Assembly: GCA_027069135.1 (NCBI GenBank)
Contig: JALXFE010000404.1
Location: forward strand, 1 to 45,771
From: Thermoanaerobaculia bacterium
GTDB lineage: Bacteria; Acidobacteriota; Thermoanaerobaculia; Multivoradales; JAHZIX01
DNA: 45,771 bases
Direction: 5' to 3'
Both the position numbers and the translations under genes were made by a program. The notes under the pieces are model-generated. The model saw only the letters and a program-made list of their open reading frames with translations, had not been told where the DNA came from and did not search any database. This document shows, piece by piece, positions 1 through 10,251 of this stretch. Position 1 is the stretch's first letter; each line of letters begins with the position of its first letter.

Positions 1-1
1 C

Positions 2-3000
2 AACGGCTACGGCCCTACGGAAAGTACGACCATCGCGACCTTCCATTCGGTGGAGCCGGGGGTGGGAGTCATCCCTATCGGCCGCCCCGTTTCCAATACA
101 TCCCTTTGGGTACTCGATGCGCAGGGCCTCATGGTGCCCCCGGGCTGCTGTGGAGAGCTCTGCATCGGTGGGGCCGGATTGGCCCGGGGATACCAGCGGC
201 GGCCCGCCTTGACCGCGGAGCACTTCCTGCCCAACCCCTGGAGCGACGAGGCGGGCTCCCGCCTGTACCGCACCGGGGATCTGGGACGGTGGCTGCCCAC
301 TGGCCGGCTGGAGTTTCTCGGTCGTAGAGATCAGCAAGTGAAGATTCGCGGCCACCGCATCGAGCCCGGAGAGTTGGAGGCGGCCCTGTCGGCGTTGCCG
401 GGGGTCACCGGCGCGGTAGTCCTGGTGGTGGGAGAAGGCTCCGACAAGCGTCTGGTGGCCTATGTCGTCGGAGCCGAAGAGAACCTCGGGGGCTCCTGGG
501 TCCGGGATCGCCTGGAGGGCCAGCTTCCCGCCTACCTCCTGCCTTCCGCGGTGGTCGTTCTGGAGGAGTTTCCGCTGACCCCCAACGGCAAAGTGGACCG
601 GGCGGCGTTGCCGGCAGCGGCGATGGACGAGGGCGCCGCCAGCGGGGCCTTCATAAGCCTGGAAGAGGAGCTTCTGGCAGGGATCTTCGCCCAGGTCCTG
701 GGCCGTCTGCGGGTGGCCGCGACGGAGGATTTCTTTGTCCTGGGGGGACACTCCCTGCTGGCCACCCAGGTAGCTTCTCGGGTGCGCCAGGTCTTCGAGG
801 CGGAGATGCCCCTGACATGGATTTTCGAAGCGCCGACGGCCCGGGAGCTGGCCCCCCGGCTCCGCTCTTTGGCGGATGGCGAAGGGGAGGTTTCTGCGCC
901 GCCCCTGGTGGCCTCGATCTCCGGGGACGGTGCGCCCCTGAGCTTCGCCCAAGAACGACTCTGGTTCCTGGACCAATTGACCCCCGGTTCCAGCGTCTAC
1001 AACATCCCCGCGGCCCTGCGCCTGATGGGCTCCCTATCGGTCGAGGCCCTGGGGCGAGCTCTGGCGACGGTAGAGGAACGGCATCAGGCCCTACGCACGA
1101 CCTACAGCTCACCGGGGGACTCTCCGATCCAGCGGGTGGGTGCGGTGGACTGGGACGGTCTCGCCGTCGTCGATCTCGAGGGTCTGCCCATCGATCATCA
1201 GGAGTCGGAGCTTCGAGCTCTGGCCCAGGAGGAAGCGGGCCGGGGCTTCGATCTCGAAGGGGGCCCCCTATTTCGACGGCGGTTGCTGCGGCAGACGGCC
1301 GAGGATCACGTCCTCCTGCTCACCGTTCACCACATCGCTGCCGACGGCTGGTCTCTGGGGATCCTGGTGCGGGAGGTGACCGAGCTTTACCGCGCCTACC
1401 GGGCCGGCGAGAAGCCCAGCCTCGAGCCCCTGCCGTTGCAATACCAGGACTTCGCCCGCTGGCAGCGGAGTTGGTTGGAGGGGGAGACTCTGGAGAGGGA
1501 GGTCGAGTTCTGGAGGAGTCGATTGGAAGGGGCTCCGGCGCTTCTAAATCTGCCGCTGGACCGAACCCGACCGCCGATCCAAAGCTCCCGCGGAGGGGTC
1601 GTTGATATGCAATTTTGCGGCTCCCTGACCGAGGATCTGGAAGCTGCCGGCCGACGCCACGGGGCAACCCTCTTCATGGTTCTGCTCTCGGCCTTCCAGG
1701 TGTTTCTCAGCCGAATCTCGGGTCAGAAGGACGTGGTGGTAGGAACCCCCATCGCCGGGCGGAACCGCCGGGAAATCGAGGGTCTGATCGGTTTCTTCGT
1801 CAATACTCTGGCTCTGCGCACCCGGGTGGGAGGGACCTTCGGCGATCTGCTGACGTCTGTCCGCAGACAGACCCTGGAGGATTTTTCCCATCAGGACGTT
1901 CCCTTCGAGCGCCTGGTAGAAGTCCTTCAGCCGGAGCGGGATCTGGCCTCGAGCCCTCTCTTTCAAGTGATGCTCGCGCTGCAGAATGCCCCGGCGGGGG
2001 ATCTGGAACTCTCCGGCGTCGTGCTGCGGCCTCTCTCCGTTCCCCAGGAGAGCGCGAAATTCGATCTGACCCTCACCGTGGAGGAAGGGGTCGAAGGACT
2101 CCGGGGGCAGTTGGTCTTCAACCGGGACCTCTTCGATCACACCACCGCCCTGCGCATGGCCGGGGCCTTTCGAACCCTGCTGGGAGAGCTCCTGGGGAAC
2201 TCCGGCGTCGAGGTGGCTCGACTGGCGCTGGTGGAGCTGGCGGCCCGGCATCAGCTACTCACCGAGTGGAACGACACGGCGACCCCGGCGGGGGTCGGCC
2301 CAGAAGGGATCGGCCCAGGAGGAATCGCCCCAAATGGAAGGAACAGTGTCGCCGAGGGGGTGCTGCGTCAGGCCAGGCTCACCCCCGGGGCTCCGGCGGT
2401 GCTTCTGGACGGTGGCCTTGAGCTTTCCTACGAGGAACTGGTAGCCCAAGCCTTGGCCCTGGCCTCCCGTCTTCGCCGGGAGGGGGTTGAGCCCGATTCC
2501 TTAGTAGCGGTTTGCATGGACCGTTGCCTGGAGCAGGTGGTGGCCTTCTTGGGGGTGTGGCTCGCCGAGGCCGCCTATTTACCTATCGATCCTTCTTATC
2601 CAAGGCAGCGAGTGGAATTCCTTCTCCAGGATGCTCTCGAGGGACAGAACCATCGGCTGGTTCTGGTAGAGGCTCGGGACCCGTTGGGCCTGGGGCGTGG
2701 GGATCTCGAAGCGCCAAATCTCGAAGTGCTGGAGGTCGCAGTGCCGGACTTCGCAGTGCCGGGCCTTCAAGTCCTACCCCTGGAGCTGACCTCATCGGAA
2801 TCCAAGCCTTCTAGCAACGTCTTCGGTCCGCGGCCTGAGGGAGCCGCCTACTGCCTATATACCTCCGGGACCACGGGGCGGCCCAAGGGGGTCGTCATCT
2901 CTCATGGAGCGCTCTTCAACCATATGCGTTGGATCGTCGAGGAGTTGCGGCTGGGGCCTGAGGACGTGGTCCTGCAAAAGACTCCGGCGAGCTTCGACGC

Positions 3001-5008
3001 TTCGGTCCACGAGTTCTGGGATCCCCTGCTGGTGGGCGGCAAGCTCGTGCTGGCAGCCCCCGGGGGGCATAAGGATCCTGAGGTCCTGGGCGAAGCTCTC
3101 CGGCGCCACCGGGTGACCGTCTTGCAGGCCGTCCCTTCCCTTTGGCGGGCCCTGGAAGAGGATGGAGCCCTCCGAGACCTGCCCTCCCTGCGGGTCATGA
3201 TCAGCGGCGGAGAACCACTATCTCCGGGTCTGGCCCAAGACCTGAAGGCCCAGAGCAAGGCTCGTCTGGTGAATCTCTATGGGCCGACCGAGGCCACCAT
3301 CGACGCCACTTTCGCCACGGTGGGGGAAGCCTCGGGTACCCGGAGGCTGTCCATCGGGCGGCCCATCTGGAATAGCGGGACCTACATCTTGGATCGGGCC
3401 GGAGAACCGACGACTCTCGGAGCCGTGGGGGAGCTGTGCATCGCCGGTGCGGGCCTGGCCCGCGGCTATCACCAGCGGCCAGCCCGGACGGCGGCCAGCT
3501 TCGTACCCCATCCCTTCTCCGGCCTCCCCGGAAGCCGCCTCTACCGGACGGGGGATCTGGCCCGCTGGCAGATCGAGGGAAGGCTGGAGATCGTGGGCCG
3601 AAGGGACCAGCAGGTCAAGGTGAGAGGTTTCCGGGTCGAGCTCGGCGAGGTGGAGTCGGCCCTCTCCCGGCTTTCGGCCATCTCCTCAACGGCGGTGGTG
3701 GTCCGCCGAGAACGAGGTCGACCGGCTTTCCTGGTGGCTTTCGTCTGCCGGTCCGGAGACGGCGGAGCAGCGCCTCCCGGGCAAGCCTTTTCCAGGCACC
3801 TGCGAGAGGAGCTTTCCCGAGGCCTCCCGGAGCATCTGGTGCCCTCCGTCTTCGTCGAGCTGACGGCCCTCCCTCTGACCCCCAACGGCAAGGTCGACCG
3901 TCGATCCCTGGAAGAACGGCCCCTGGAGGGCAGCGACACTTCCCCGGCGAATAGACCGCCCAGGGATGCGGTGGAGGAGAGCCTTCTACGTATCTGGAGC
4001 GACCTTCTGGGGCGAGCACCGGAGGGGGTCGAAGCCAATTTCTTCGAATTGGGAGGGCACTCCCTCCTGGCGGTACGGCTCCTCGCCCGCATCCGTCGGG
4101 AGATGGGCCGCCGCCTTCCCCTCTCATCCCTCTTTCAGGCCCCGACTCTCGAGGCTCAGGCTCGGCTTCTGAGGGAGGTGGGTGAACCGGCTCCCCGGCA
4201 GGCCCTGGTTCATCTCCGAGGCAGCGAGGCACCGCCCCTCTTTCTGGTTCATCCGGTGGGAGGCAACCTCCTCTGCTACCAGGCTCTGGTGGGGGGGCTC
4301 AGCCGCGACCAGGAAGTCTACGGCTTCCAACGACCGACCGAGGCGGAGGGCACGGACCTGAGGACGGTAGAGGCCCTCGCCCATCACTATCTGGAGTCGG
4401 CTCGGAGGATCCAACCGGAAGGCCCGATGCGTCTGGGGGGATGGTCCTTTGGCGGTGTCGTCGCCTTCGAGATGGCCTGCCAGCTCGAGGAGGCGGGCCG
4501 GTCCGCCGAGCTTCTGCTGCTGGACGCGGTACCTCCGCCGTCATCTCCCGGGGAGGAGCCCACGGCAGCAAAGCAAGTGACTGCGTTTCTCCGTGATCTG
4601 GTGGGCCTGGCCGGGAAAGGAGAAGAAATCTCCTGGAAGGACCACGCCATCGCTCCCGAAGAATCGGCCCACGACCTGCTGCGCCGGGCCCGGGGGCAAG
4701 GCCTGCTTCCAGATCTGGACGAAACCGAGGACATCGAGGAGCTCTTCGAGATGTTCCAGGCCAACGACCGGGCCTGGCGGAAGTTTGAACCGCGGCCTTT
4801 TCGTGGCCCGACGACCTTGATTCTCGCCGAGGACGGCGCCCGACGCAGGATCCGTTCCCCCTCGTTGGGATGGAGCCGTTGGATCCAGGGGCACCTCTTG
4901 GAGGTGGTGGTCCCGGGGGACCACCATTCTTTCTTGAGGGAGCCCGGCGCCGAGATGATCCGGCGCCACCTGGAATCGGATCTTTCGGCTCGGAGGGAGG
5001 AGCCATGA
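2..5008 (+). CDS. NRPS, 5'-truncated: A(partial)-PCP-C-A-PCP-TE (termination module)
   Basis: The frame is open from nt 2, so the gene begins upstream of the window; 1668 residues are visible. It opens inside an adenylation domain at the A5 motif NGYGPTE. That domain ends at NGKVDR (nt ~584), and a PCP follows with LGGHSLL (phosphopantetheine Ser251, nt 752). A condensation domain (nt ~940-2260) has an intact HHIAADG at 1328. A complete A domain (nt ~2360-3915) carries FDASVHE at 2993 and ends at NGKVDR. A second PCP (Ser1354, nt 4061) and a type I thioesterase (GGWSFGG, nucleophile Ser1482, nt 4445; GDHHS near the end) complete the protein. The complete A domain reads DAHQIGLID plus the A10 Lys, close to the known Gln code DAWQFGLIDK, so Gln or a relative is the tentative substrate. 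The partial A domain shows only the last code positions (G-T-I). The TE marks this as the last module of its line. The gene ends 11 nt from the convergent permease. Confidence 0.95.
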   Translation, partial: NGYGPTESTTIATFHSVEPGVGVIPIGRPVSNTSLWVLDAQGLMVPPGCCGELCIGGAGLARGYQRRPALTAEHFLPNPWSDEAGSRLYRTGDLGRWLPTGRLEFLGRRDQQVKIRGHRIEPGELEAALSALPGVTGAVVLVVGEGSDKRLVAYVVGAEENLGGSWVRDRLEGQLPAYLLPSAVVVLEEFPLTPNGKVDRAALPAAAMDEGAASGAFISLEEELLAGIFAQVLGRLRVAATEDFFVLGGHSLLATQVASRVRQVFEAEMPLTWIFEAPTARELAPRLRSLADGEGEVSAPPLVASISGDGAPLSFAQERLWFLDQLTPGSSVYNIPAALRLMGSLSVEALGRALATVEERHQALRTTYSSPGDSPIQRVGAVDWDGLAVVDLEGLPIDHQESELRALAQEEAGRGFDLEGGPLFRRRLLRQTAEDHVLLLTVHHIAADGWSLGILVREVTELYRAYRAGEKPSLEPLPLQYQDFARWQRSWLEGETLEREVEFWRSRLEGAPALLNLPLDRTRPPIQSSRGGVVDMQFCGSLTEDLEAAGRRHGATLFMVLLSAFQVFLSRISGQKDVVVGTPIAGRNRREIEGLIGFFVNTLALRTRVGGTFGDLLTSVRRQTLEDFSHQDVPFERLVEVLQPERDLASSPLFQVMLALQNAPAGDLELSGVVLRPLSVPQESAKFDLTLTVEEGVEGLRGQLVFNRDLFDHTTALRMAGAFRTLLGELLGNSGVEVARLALVELAARHQLLTEWNDTATPAGVGPEGIGPGGIAPNGRNSVAEGVLRQARLTPGAPAVLLDGGLELSYEELVAQALALASRLRREGVEPDSLVAVCMDRCLEQVVAFLGVWLAEAAYLPIDPSYPRQRVEFLLQDALEGQNHRLVLVEARDPLGLGRGDLEAPNLEVLEVAVPDFAVPGLQVLPLELTSSESKPSSNVFGPRPEGAAYCLYTSGTTGRPKGVVISHGALFNHMRWIVEELRLGPEDVVLQKTPASFDASVHEFWDPLLVGGKLVLAAPGGHKDPEVLGEALRRHRVTVLQAVPSLWRALEEDGALRDLPSLRVMISGGEPLSPGLAQDLKAQSKARLVNLYGPTEATIDATFATVGEASGTRRLSIGRPIWNSGTYILDRAGEPTTLGAVGELCIAGAGLARGYHQRPARTAASFVPHPFSGLPGSRLYRTGDLARWQIEGRLEIVGRRDQQVKVRGFRVELGEVESALSRLSAISSTAVVVRRERGRPAFLVAFVCRSGDGGAAPPGQAFSRHLREELSRGLPEHLVPSVFVELTALPLTPNGKVDRRSLEERPLEGSDTSPANRPPRDAVEESLLRIWSDLLGRAPEGVEANFFELGGHSLLAVRLLARIRREMGRRLPLSSLFQAPTLEAQARLLREVGEPAPRQALVHLRGSEAPPLFLVHPVGGNLLCYQALVGGLSRDQEVYGFQRPTEAEGTDLRTVEALAHHYLESARRIQPEGPMRLGGWSFGGVVAFEMACQLEEAGRSAELLLLDAVPPPSSPGEEPTAAKQVTAFLRDLVGLAGKGEEISWKDHAIAPEESAHDLLRRARGQGLLPDLDETEDIEELFEMFQANDRAWRKFEPRPFRGPTTLILAEDGARRRIRSPSLGWSRWIQGHLLEVVVPGDHHSFLREPGAEMIRRHLESDLSARREEP
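2291..2335 (+). repeat. In-frame 15-nt tandem repeat (x3) in the C-A linker
   Basis: Three consecutive 15-nt units at 2291-2305, 2306-2320 and 2321-2335 encode GVGPE, GIGPG and GIAPN. They lie in the linker between the condensation domain and the second adenylation domain of the first NRPS. The units differ by a few substitutions each. A flexible Gly/Pro linker is tolerant of such expansion. Confidence 0.75.
2705..2794 (+). repeat. In-frame 15-nt periodic repeat (about 5-6 units) inside an A domain
   Basis: Consecutive 15-nt units from 2705 encode LEAPN, LEVLE, VAVPD, FAVPG, LQVLP and, more weakly, LELTS. The stretch sits in the N-terminal core of the second adenylation domain, just before the A3 motif (YTSGTTG, nt ~2860). 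Other A domains in this window have no comparable insertion at this position. The unit pattern is hydrophobic-acidic/Ala-Val-Pro-x. It does not match the canonical pentapeptide-repeat family consensus closely, so no function is assigned. Confidence 0.65.
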
Positions 5009-5019
5009 GTCGTTTCGAC

Positions 5020-7443
5020 CTATTCGTTGCGCAGGGTCCTCACCGGGTCGATGGTGGTGGCCCGATAGGCCGGAATGAAACTCGCTACGGCAGCGATTAC
5101 GAGGGAGATCAAGGCGATCACCACGAAGGTCGTCGGGTCTACGGTACTGAGGTCTTCCAGCTGGCTACGCAAGAAACGAGACAGAAAGACGGCTCCCAAT
5201 CCACCCACGACCAGGCCGATGGTGGCGAGCCTCATCCCCTGGCCGACGACCTGACGCAGGATGTCCTCGGAACCGGCCCCCAGGGCCAGCCGCAAACCGA
5301 GCTCGTGACGGCGCTGTTGGACGAGGTAGGAGAGGATCCCATAGATACCGATGCTGGCGAGGGAGAGGCCCAGGGTTGCGAAGACTACGAAAAGCAGGGT
5401 GCTGAGATTCTGGGCACCGTGCAGCTCAGAAAAGAGCTCCGGGCCGGTGGCGGGGTACGACGCTGGCTGATTGGGATCGACCGCTCGAATTTCCTTGCGG
5501 ACGGCTTCGAGCTGGGAACCGGGAGCGTTGAGAGTGGTCACCACGAGGGTCGTAAAGGGATCTGCGAAACCCTGCTGGACCTGAGGAAAATAGAGGGCGA
5601 TATCGAGGTCCCCGTAATCCTTCACATCCCCGGCGACGCCTACCACGCTCAGCCAGGGGGTTTCGCTTTCCATCCGTCCTTGCTTCAGTTGTTTTCCGAT
5701 AGGGTTTTGGTCGGGCCAGAAACGTTCCGCAAGCTTTTGACTAACGATGACTACCTGTTGAGAGTCCGCGGTATCTTGCGACGAGATGTCCCGACCCAGA
5801 AGGACAGGGATACCCATTCCGCGCAAGAAGTTCGGCGAGACGTAGCGCATATTCGCCACCAGGGATTCTTCTCCGGCAGCCGCTTCTCTTCCCTGAATGA
5901 CGAAGGAGACTCCCCAAGAGGAGGTTTCGAGGGGGTAAAGGGTCGTGATGTTCGCCGCCTCGATGCCCGGAGCCGCCTCCAGACGAGCGAGCATTTCCGT
6001 CACGTAGGTTTGGCGCTGGGAATCCTCCGGGAATCTGCTGTCCGGCAGGGAGAGACGCAATGTGAGGTGGTGGGCGGGGTCGAAGCCGAGGTCGGCTTGT
6101 TGGAGTTTCTGGAGGTTTTTCACCATGAGACCGGCGCCGATGAGCAAAATGACCGCAACGGCGACCTCGGCGATGACGAAGGCCTGCAGAACCTTGCGGT
6201 TGCGACCGCTCACGGAAGAACGGGCACCTTCCTTGAGAACCTCTTGAAGATTAGGGTTCGAGATCTTCAAGGCTGGAACCAGACTGAAGATCAGGCCGAC
6301 GGCGATAGATACCAGAAGAGTAAAGCCGAGGACGTGAAAATCGATATCCACGGTGTTCTCGAACATTGGGATATCGGCGATGGGGCTCAGGGCAACGATG
6401 GGTTTTATAGTGAAAAAAGCGAGGAGGAGTCCCACCAGGCCGCTGGCGATACCCAGGATGAGGCCTTGGGTGAGCATCTGTCGGACGAGATGACGCCGGC
6501 CGGCACCGAGAGCCGTTCGCAAGGCTATCTCTCCTCCCTGTTCGAGGGACAGGGCGAGCAACATATTGGCCGCGTTGGCGCAAGCGATGATCAGCAGGAA
6601 GGCGGAGGCCGCAAGAAGCGTAACGAGAACCTTCCCCTGGATGTGGGAAGTGATGTCTTCTCGTACCGGATAAAAAGAAAAGCTCCAGTTTTCGTTGGTG
6701 TCCGGGTAGGCCTGTTGCAAGCGTTTCGCGATGACATCGAGCTCCGTTTGCGCCTCTTTGAAATCCACGCCGGGGGCGAGGCGAGCCACCATATGGAGGT
6801 AGTGTCCCCGGTCCTCGTCGGTGTCTACTGCTCCCAGGGGAACCCAAACCTGAGCTCCGTAGGGGTATTGAAACCTCGGGGGCAAGACTCCGATAACGGT
6901 GTAGGGACTCTCGCTCAGGCTGACTTCCTGTCCGAGGATATCCTCCGAGGCGCCGAACTGGCGCCTCCACAGCTCATGGCTGATCAAGGCTACGTTGGCT
7001 GCGGCGCCGGGCTTGTCTTCCTCCGGAGAAAAGAGCCGGCCGAGGATCGGCTGGATTCCCATCAGCGGCAAGGCATCCACGCTCACGGCCAGACCGCCGA
7101 CCTGCTCGGGCTCTTCCGAGCCGACGAGGTCAAAGGGGCGGTAGCGATGAGCTCCCACCGCTTCGAAAGCTTTTGCCTGGTCGCGAATAGCAAGGAAATT
7201 TCGTACCGAGTTGTTGACCCTCCGGTCGGTGCCATCGGACCTTCGCAGGACGTCCCGGAAACGTACGACGTTCTCCGCGTCCTCGATCAACAGGGGTTGG
7301 AGAAGCAGGGTATTGACAATGCTGAAAACCGCTGCCGTCGCACCGATCCCGAGGCCCAGGGAAAGAATGGTGATGACGGAGAAGGCGGGTTTCCTGACGA
7401 GACTTCTAACGGTCAGCCGGAGATTCTTGAGCAGGTCGTTCAT
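5020..7443 (-). CDS. ADOP-type MacB/FtsX duplicated permease
   Basis: The protein has 807 residues with two MacB-periplasmic/FtsX permease halves in one chain and no ATP-binding cassette domain, the architecture of acidobacterial duplicated orphan permeases. Visible hallmarks are an N-terminal membrane helix starting FSVITILSLGLGIGA, a CANAANMLL helix and LGAGRRHLVRQ loop in the first half, VAVILLIGAGLMVKNL at the start of the second half, and a C-terminal GIYGILSYLVQQRRHELGLRLALGA segment ending in IDPVRTLRNE. An ATG at 7443 (MNDLLKN) is preferred over an in-frame TTG at 7458 because GGAG lies 9 nt upstream of the ATG and the family typically starts with this motif. It probably moves a hydrophobic or peptide substrate across the inner membrane or couples to an outside ATPase; the substrate is unknown. 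It is divergent from the acylase operon and convergent with the first NRPS, so its link to the cluster is by position only. Confidence 0.9.
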   Translation of the reverse strand: MNDLLKNLRLTVRSLVRKPAFSVITILSLGLGIGATAAVFSIVNTLLLQPLLIEDAENVVRFRDVLRRSDGTDRRVNNSVRNFLAIRDQAKAFEAVGAHRYRPFDLVGSEEPEQVGGLAVSVDALPLMGIQPILGRLFSPEEDKPGAAANVALISHELWRRQFGASEDILGQEVSLSESPYTVIGVLPPRFQYPYGAQVWVPLGAVDTDEDRGHYLHMVARLAPGVDFKEAQTELDVIAKRLQQAYPDTNENWSFSFYPVREDITSHIQGKVLVTLLAASAFLLIIACANAANMLLALSLEQGGEIALRTALGAGRRHLVRQMLTQGLILGIASGLVGLLLAFFTIKPIVALSPIADIPMFENTVDIDFHVLGFTLLVSIAVGLIFSLVPALKISNPNLQEVLKEGARSSVSGRNRKVLQAFVIAEVAVAVILLIGAGLMVKNLQKLQQADLGFDPAHHLTLRLSLPDSRFPEDSQRQTYVTEMLARLEAAPGIEAANITTLYPLETSSWGVSFVIQGREAAAGEESLVANMRYVSPNFLRGMGIPVLLGRDISSQDTADSQQVVIVSQKLAERFWPDQNPIGKQLKQGRMESETPWLSVVGVAGDVKDYGDLDIALYFPQVQQGFADPFTTLVVTTLNAPGSQLEAVRKEIRAVDPNQPASYPATGPELFSELHGAQNLSTLLFVVFATLGLSLASIGIYGILSYLVQQRRHELGLRLALGAGSEDILRQVVGQGMRLATIGLVVGGLGAVFLSRFLRSQLEDLSTVDPTTFVVIALISLVIAAVASFIPAYRATTIDPVRTLRNE

Positions 7444-7789
7444 GGGCGGGGTCTCCAAGGAGTTCGGGAGATGAGAAGGAGAGAGAGAAGGAATCTTGAA
7501 CGGAAATCTCTTTCGACAAGGCGCCCCGGTCGATATGTGAGTGCAAGCATTCTAGGCAACTTCCTCGGGTCCTGCAACCTCCCGGGAAATACTTCCAGCC
7601 CTCCTTCGCCGAACCCTTTGACATTTGGCCGGAGACATCTTTCAGGAAGGGTCCAAGGGGGAAGGGGATCTCGAGCTGGCACCCGGCCAGGGGTGAGTCT
7701 GTACCCCATGATCGAGATGGGCTGGAGGGGAGCAAGAATGCGTCTCATGGGGGTCTACGAGCCTCGGTTTACAAAAGGGGAGAATCGCG
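7444..7789. other. Divergent intergenic region between permease and acylase operon
   Basis: About 346 nt separate the two divergent genes. The region holds the RBS of the minus-strand permease and a candidate minus-strand promoter (7549-7577). It also has a perfect TTGACA at 7618-7623 on the plus strand, but no convincing -10 element follows at 16-18 nt. A GGGGAG stretch near 7776 is the likely RBS for the acylase GTG start. I see no open frame here with coding character, and no clear operator or riboswitch. Confidence 0.6.
7549..7577 (-). promoter_or_regulatory. Candidate sigma70-like promoter for the permease gene
   Basis: Read on the minus strand, TTGCAG (7572-7577; 4 of 6 to TTGACA) is followed by a 17-nt spacer and TAGAAT (7549-7554; 5 of 6 to TATAAT). 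This would start transcription near 7542 and leave a leader of roughly 100 nt before the ATG at 7443. The match is good for a GC-rich background, but there is no experimental support. Confidence 0.4.
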
Positions 7790-10251
7790 GTGACTGAAGG
7801 TACTCGAAACCGGAAGAAGACAGCGGCGGCTAACCGGGGACGTCGACGTCTGCGACGGGGGTGCGGAGCCCTTGCAGTGGTGGTCTTCGGCCTCATCTTG
7901 GTGTTGGCCGTGAGTCTCTTCATTCACCTACGGCGGAGCCTTCCGCCCCTAACTGGAGAGATCGAGGTGTCAGGTCTGATCTCTTCCGTCCGATTGGAGC
8001 GGGATGCCCTCGGGGTGCCGGTCCTGCGAGCTCAGAACCGAGCTGACGTGGCCTTCGGGCTGGGGTTCGTCCACGGTCAGGACCGATTCTTTCAAATGGA
8101 TCTCATGCGGCGCCAAGGCGCCGGAGCTCTCGCTGCCCTTTTCGGATCTCGGGCCCTCGACTACGACCGGGGGCTGCGGCGGCATCGCTTCCAGGCCCGG
8201 GCCGAGGCCCTTTTCCGGAGCCTGTCCGCCCGGGAACGCGACTTGTTGACGGCCTATGCCGCCGGGGTGAATCATGGCCTCGACAGCCTCCGGACCAAGC
8301 CTTTCGAATACCTTCTCTTGAGGACCCAGCCGGAACCCTGGAAGGCCGAAGATTCTCTCCTGGTGCAATGGGCCATGTTCCAGTTCCTGCAGGATTCGGA
8401 AGGTGATTACGACCAATTCCTGGACCGGATGCATGAGGTCTTACCGCCGGAAGCCTACGACTTCCTGACCCCCTGGGGCTCCTCCTGGGACTCGCCGGAG
8501 GCGGGGGATGCACCGGGAACCTCCCTACCGGTTCCGGGGCCGGAAATCTGTTCTCTGGAGGGGAAGGCCGTCCGTGCCGACGACCCCGCTTTCACCCAAC
8601 CCCGAAAAGCTCCCGGGGCCAGCAACGCCTGGGCCCTGGCAGGCCGGCGGACCGTCTCCGGAGGGGCCCTTCTGGCGGCGGATATGCACCTTCCGCTGAC
8701 GGTGCCGAATCTCTGGTACCGCGCTTCTTTTTCCTGGCTGGAAGCGGGCTACGGCGACATCGAAGTGTCCGGCATCACCCTGCCGGGATCTCCGATGATG
8801 GTGGCCGGAAGCAATGGGCATGTCGCCTGGGCCTTCACCAACAGCCGGGTCGATGTCACGGACCTCATCGACATCGAGGAGGTCTCGGGGCGCCCCGGGT
8901 GGTATCACACGGTGGACGGCCTCGAGATGTTCGAGACCTTCACCGAGACGATTGCGGTCAAGGGGGAGGAAGCGGACGTCTGGGAGGTGCGGTGGACCCG
9001 ATGGGGGCCCGTGGAAGAGGGGCCCGACGGGCTCCGAGCTCTCCGCTGGACCGCCCACGAGGAAGGCGCCGTCAATCTGGGGCTCCTCCGAATGGAGGCG
9101 GTGAGAGATGTGGAGGCGGCCCTCGCCGTGGCCCAGGGCGTCGGCCTTCCGACGCTCAACATCCTGGTCGCCGATTCCCATGGCGATATCGGTTGGACCC
9201 TTGCCGGGCGCATTCCCCGCCGCGAAGGAGAACCTTCCGGGCGCTATTCCCTCTCCTGGCGGGAGGCCTCCGACGCCTGGAGTGATTGGCTCGAGCCGGA
9301 AGAGGTACCCACTCGGCTGCGGCCTTTCTCCGGGGTGCTCTGGAACGCCAACAATCGCGCCGTGGGCGGGGAGGAGCTGGCGCTGCTGGGGGACGGAAAC
9401 TACGTCCTGGCGGCTCGCGCGGAGCAAATCGAAGACCAGCTCCTGGCCCTTTCCGCCGCCACCGAAGAAGACATGCTGGGGATCCAGCTGGACAACCGAG
9501 CCCTCTTCCTCGAACGGTGGCAGAAGCTCCTGCTGGAAGTACTGGCTCAGGAAGATTGTGAAGCTTCTCCCCGACGTTGCGAGCTCCGCCGTCTGGTCAA
9601 AGATTGGGGCGGACGAGCGGCGGTAGATTCAGCCGGCTACACCCTGGTGAGGCAGTTTCATCGGCATGTGGGGGACACCCTTTCAAGATTCCTCATGGAA
9701 GCTTGCGCGGAAGGTCCGCTGGGCGAGCCCCTGCTCTACTTCGACGAATTCGGCCAGGCCGACGGACCCCTCTGGCGTCTTCTCGAAGAGCGACCTTCCC
9801 ATCTGTTGCCGACCTCCTATTCCAGCTGGCGGCAGGTGCTCCTGGGAGCCATCGACGAGGTGATCTCGGAGGAGGAAACACCCCTCGGCGACCGCCGTTG
9901 GGGAAGCCGGAACCGTCTGGCCATGGATCACTTTTTCGGTGGTCTGCTGCCCTTCGTGGGCCGTTGGCTGAACATGCCCGCCGAACCCATGCCGGGGGAT
10001 GCCTACATGCCCCGGGTCCAGGCTCCGGGCTACGGTTCCTCTCAACGGCTGGCGGTCACTCCGGGACGGGAAGGGGAGGGCTATTTCCACATGCCCGGCG
10101 GCCAGAGCGGACATCCTCTTTCCCCCCACTATCGGGACGGTCACGGCGCCTGGGTGCGGGGCGAGGCCACCCCGTTCCTTCCCGGGCCCGCCATCGACGT
10201 CCTGGTGCTGAACCCCTCATCCCTGGGAACACCCGATGAAGGGGGGTTTCG

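Noticed and set aside
7444-7458. TTG start five codons upstream of the permease ATG
   Set aside because: The ATG at 7443 has GGAG at a good distance and gives the usual family N-terminus; the TTG would bury that RBS in the coding region.
7618-7623. Perfect TTGACA as a promoter for the acylase operon
   Set aside because: No -10-like hexamer follows at 16-18 nt (TTTCAG, TTCAGG and TCAGGA all match poorly), so it is mentioned only within the intergenic entry.
4870-7797. A 975-codon open frame on the plus strand
   Set aside because: It is antisense to the ADOP permease, whose protein has clear family motifs. The plus-strand product is low-complexity in character and matches no family; it is an open shadow of a GC-rich gene.
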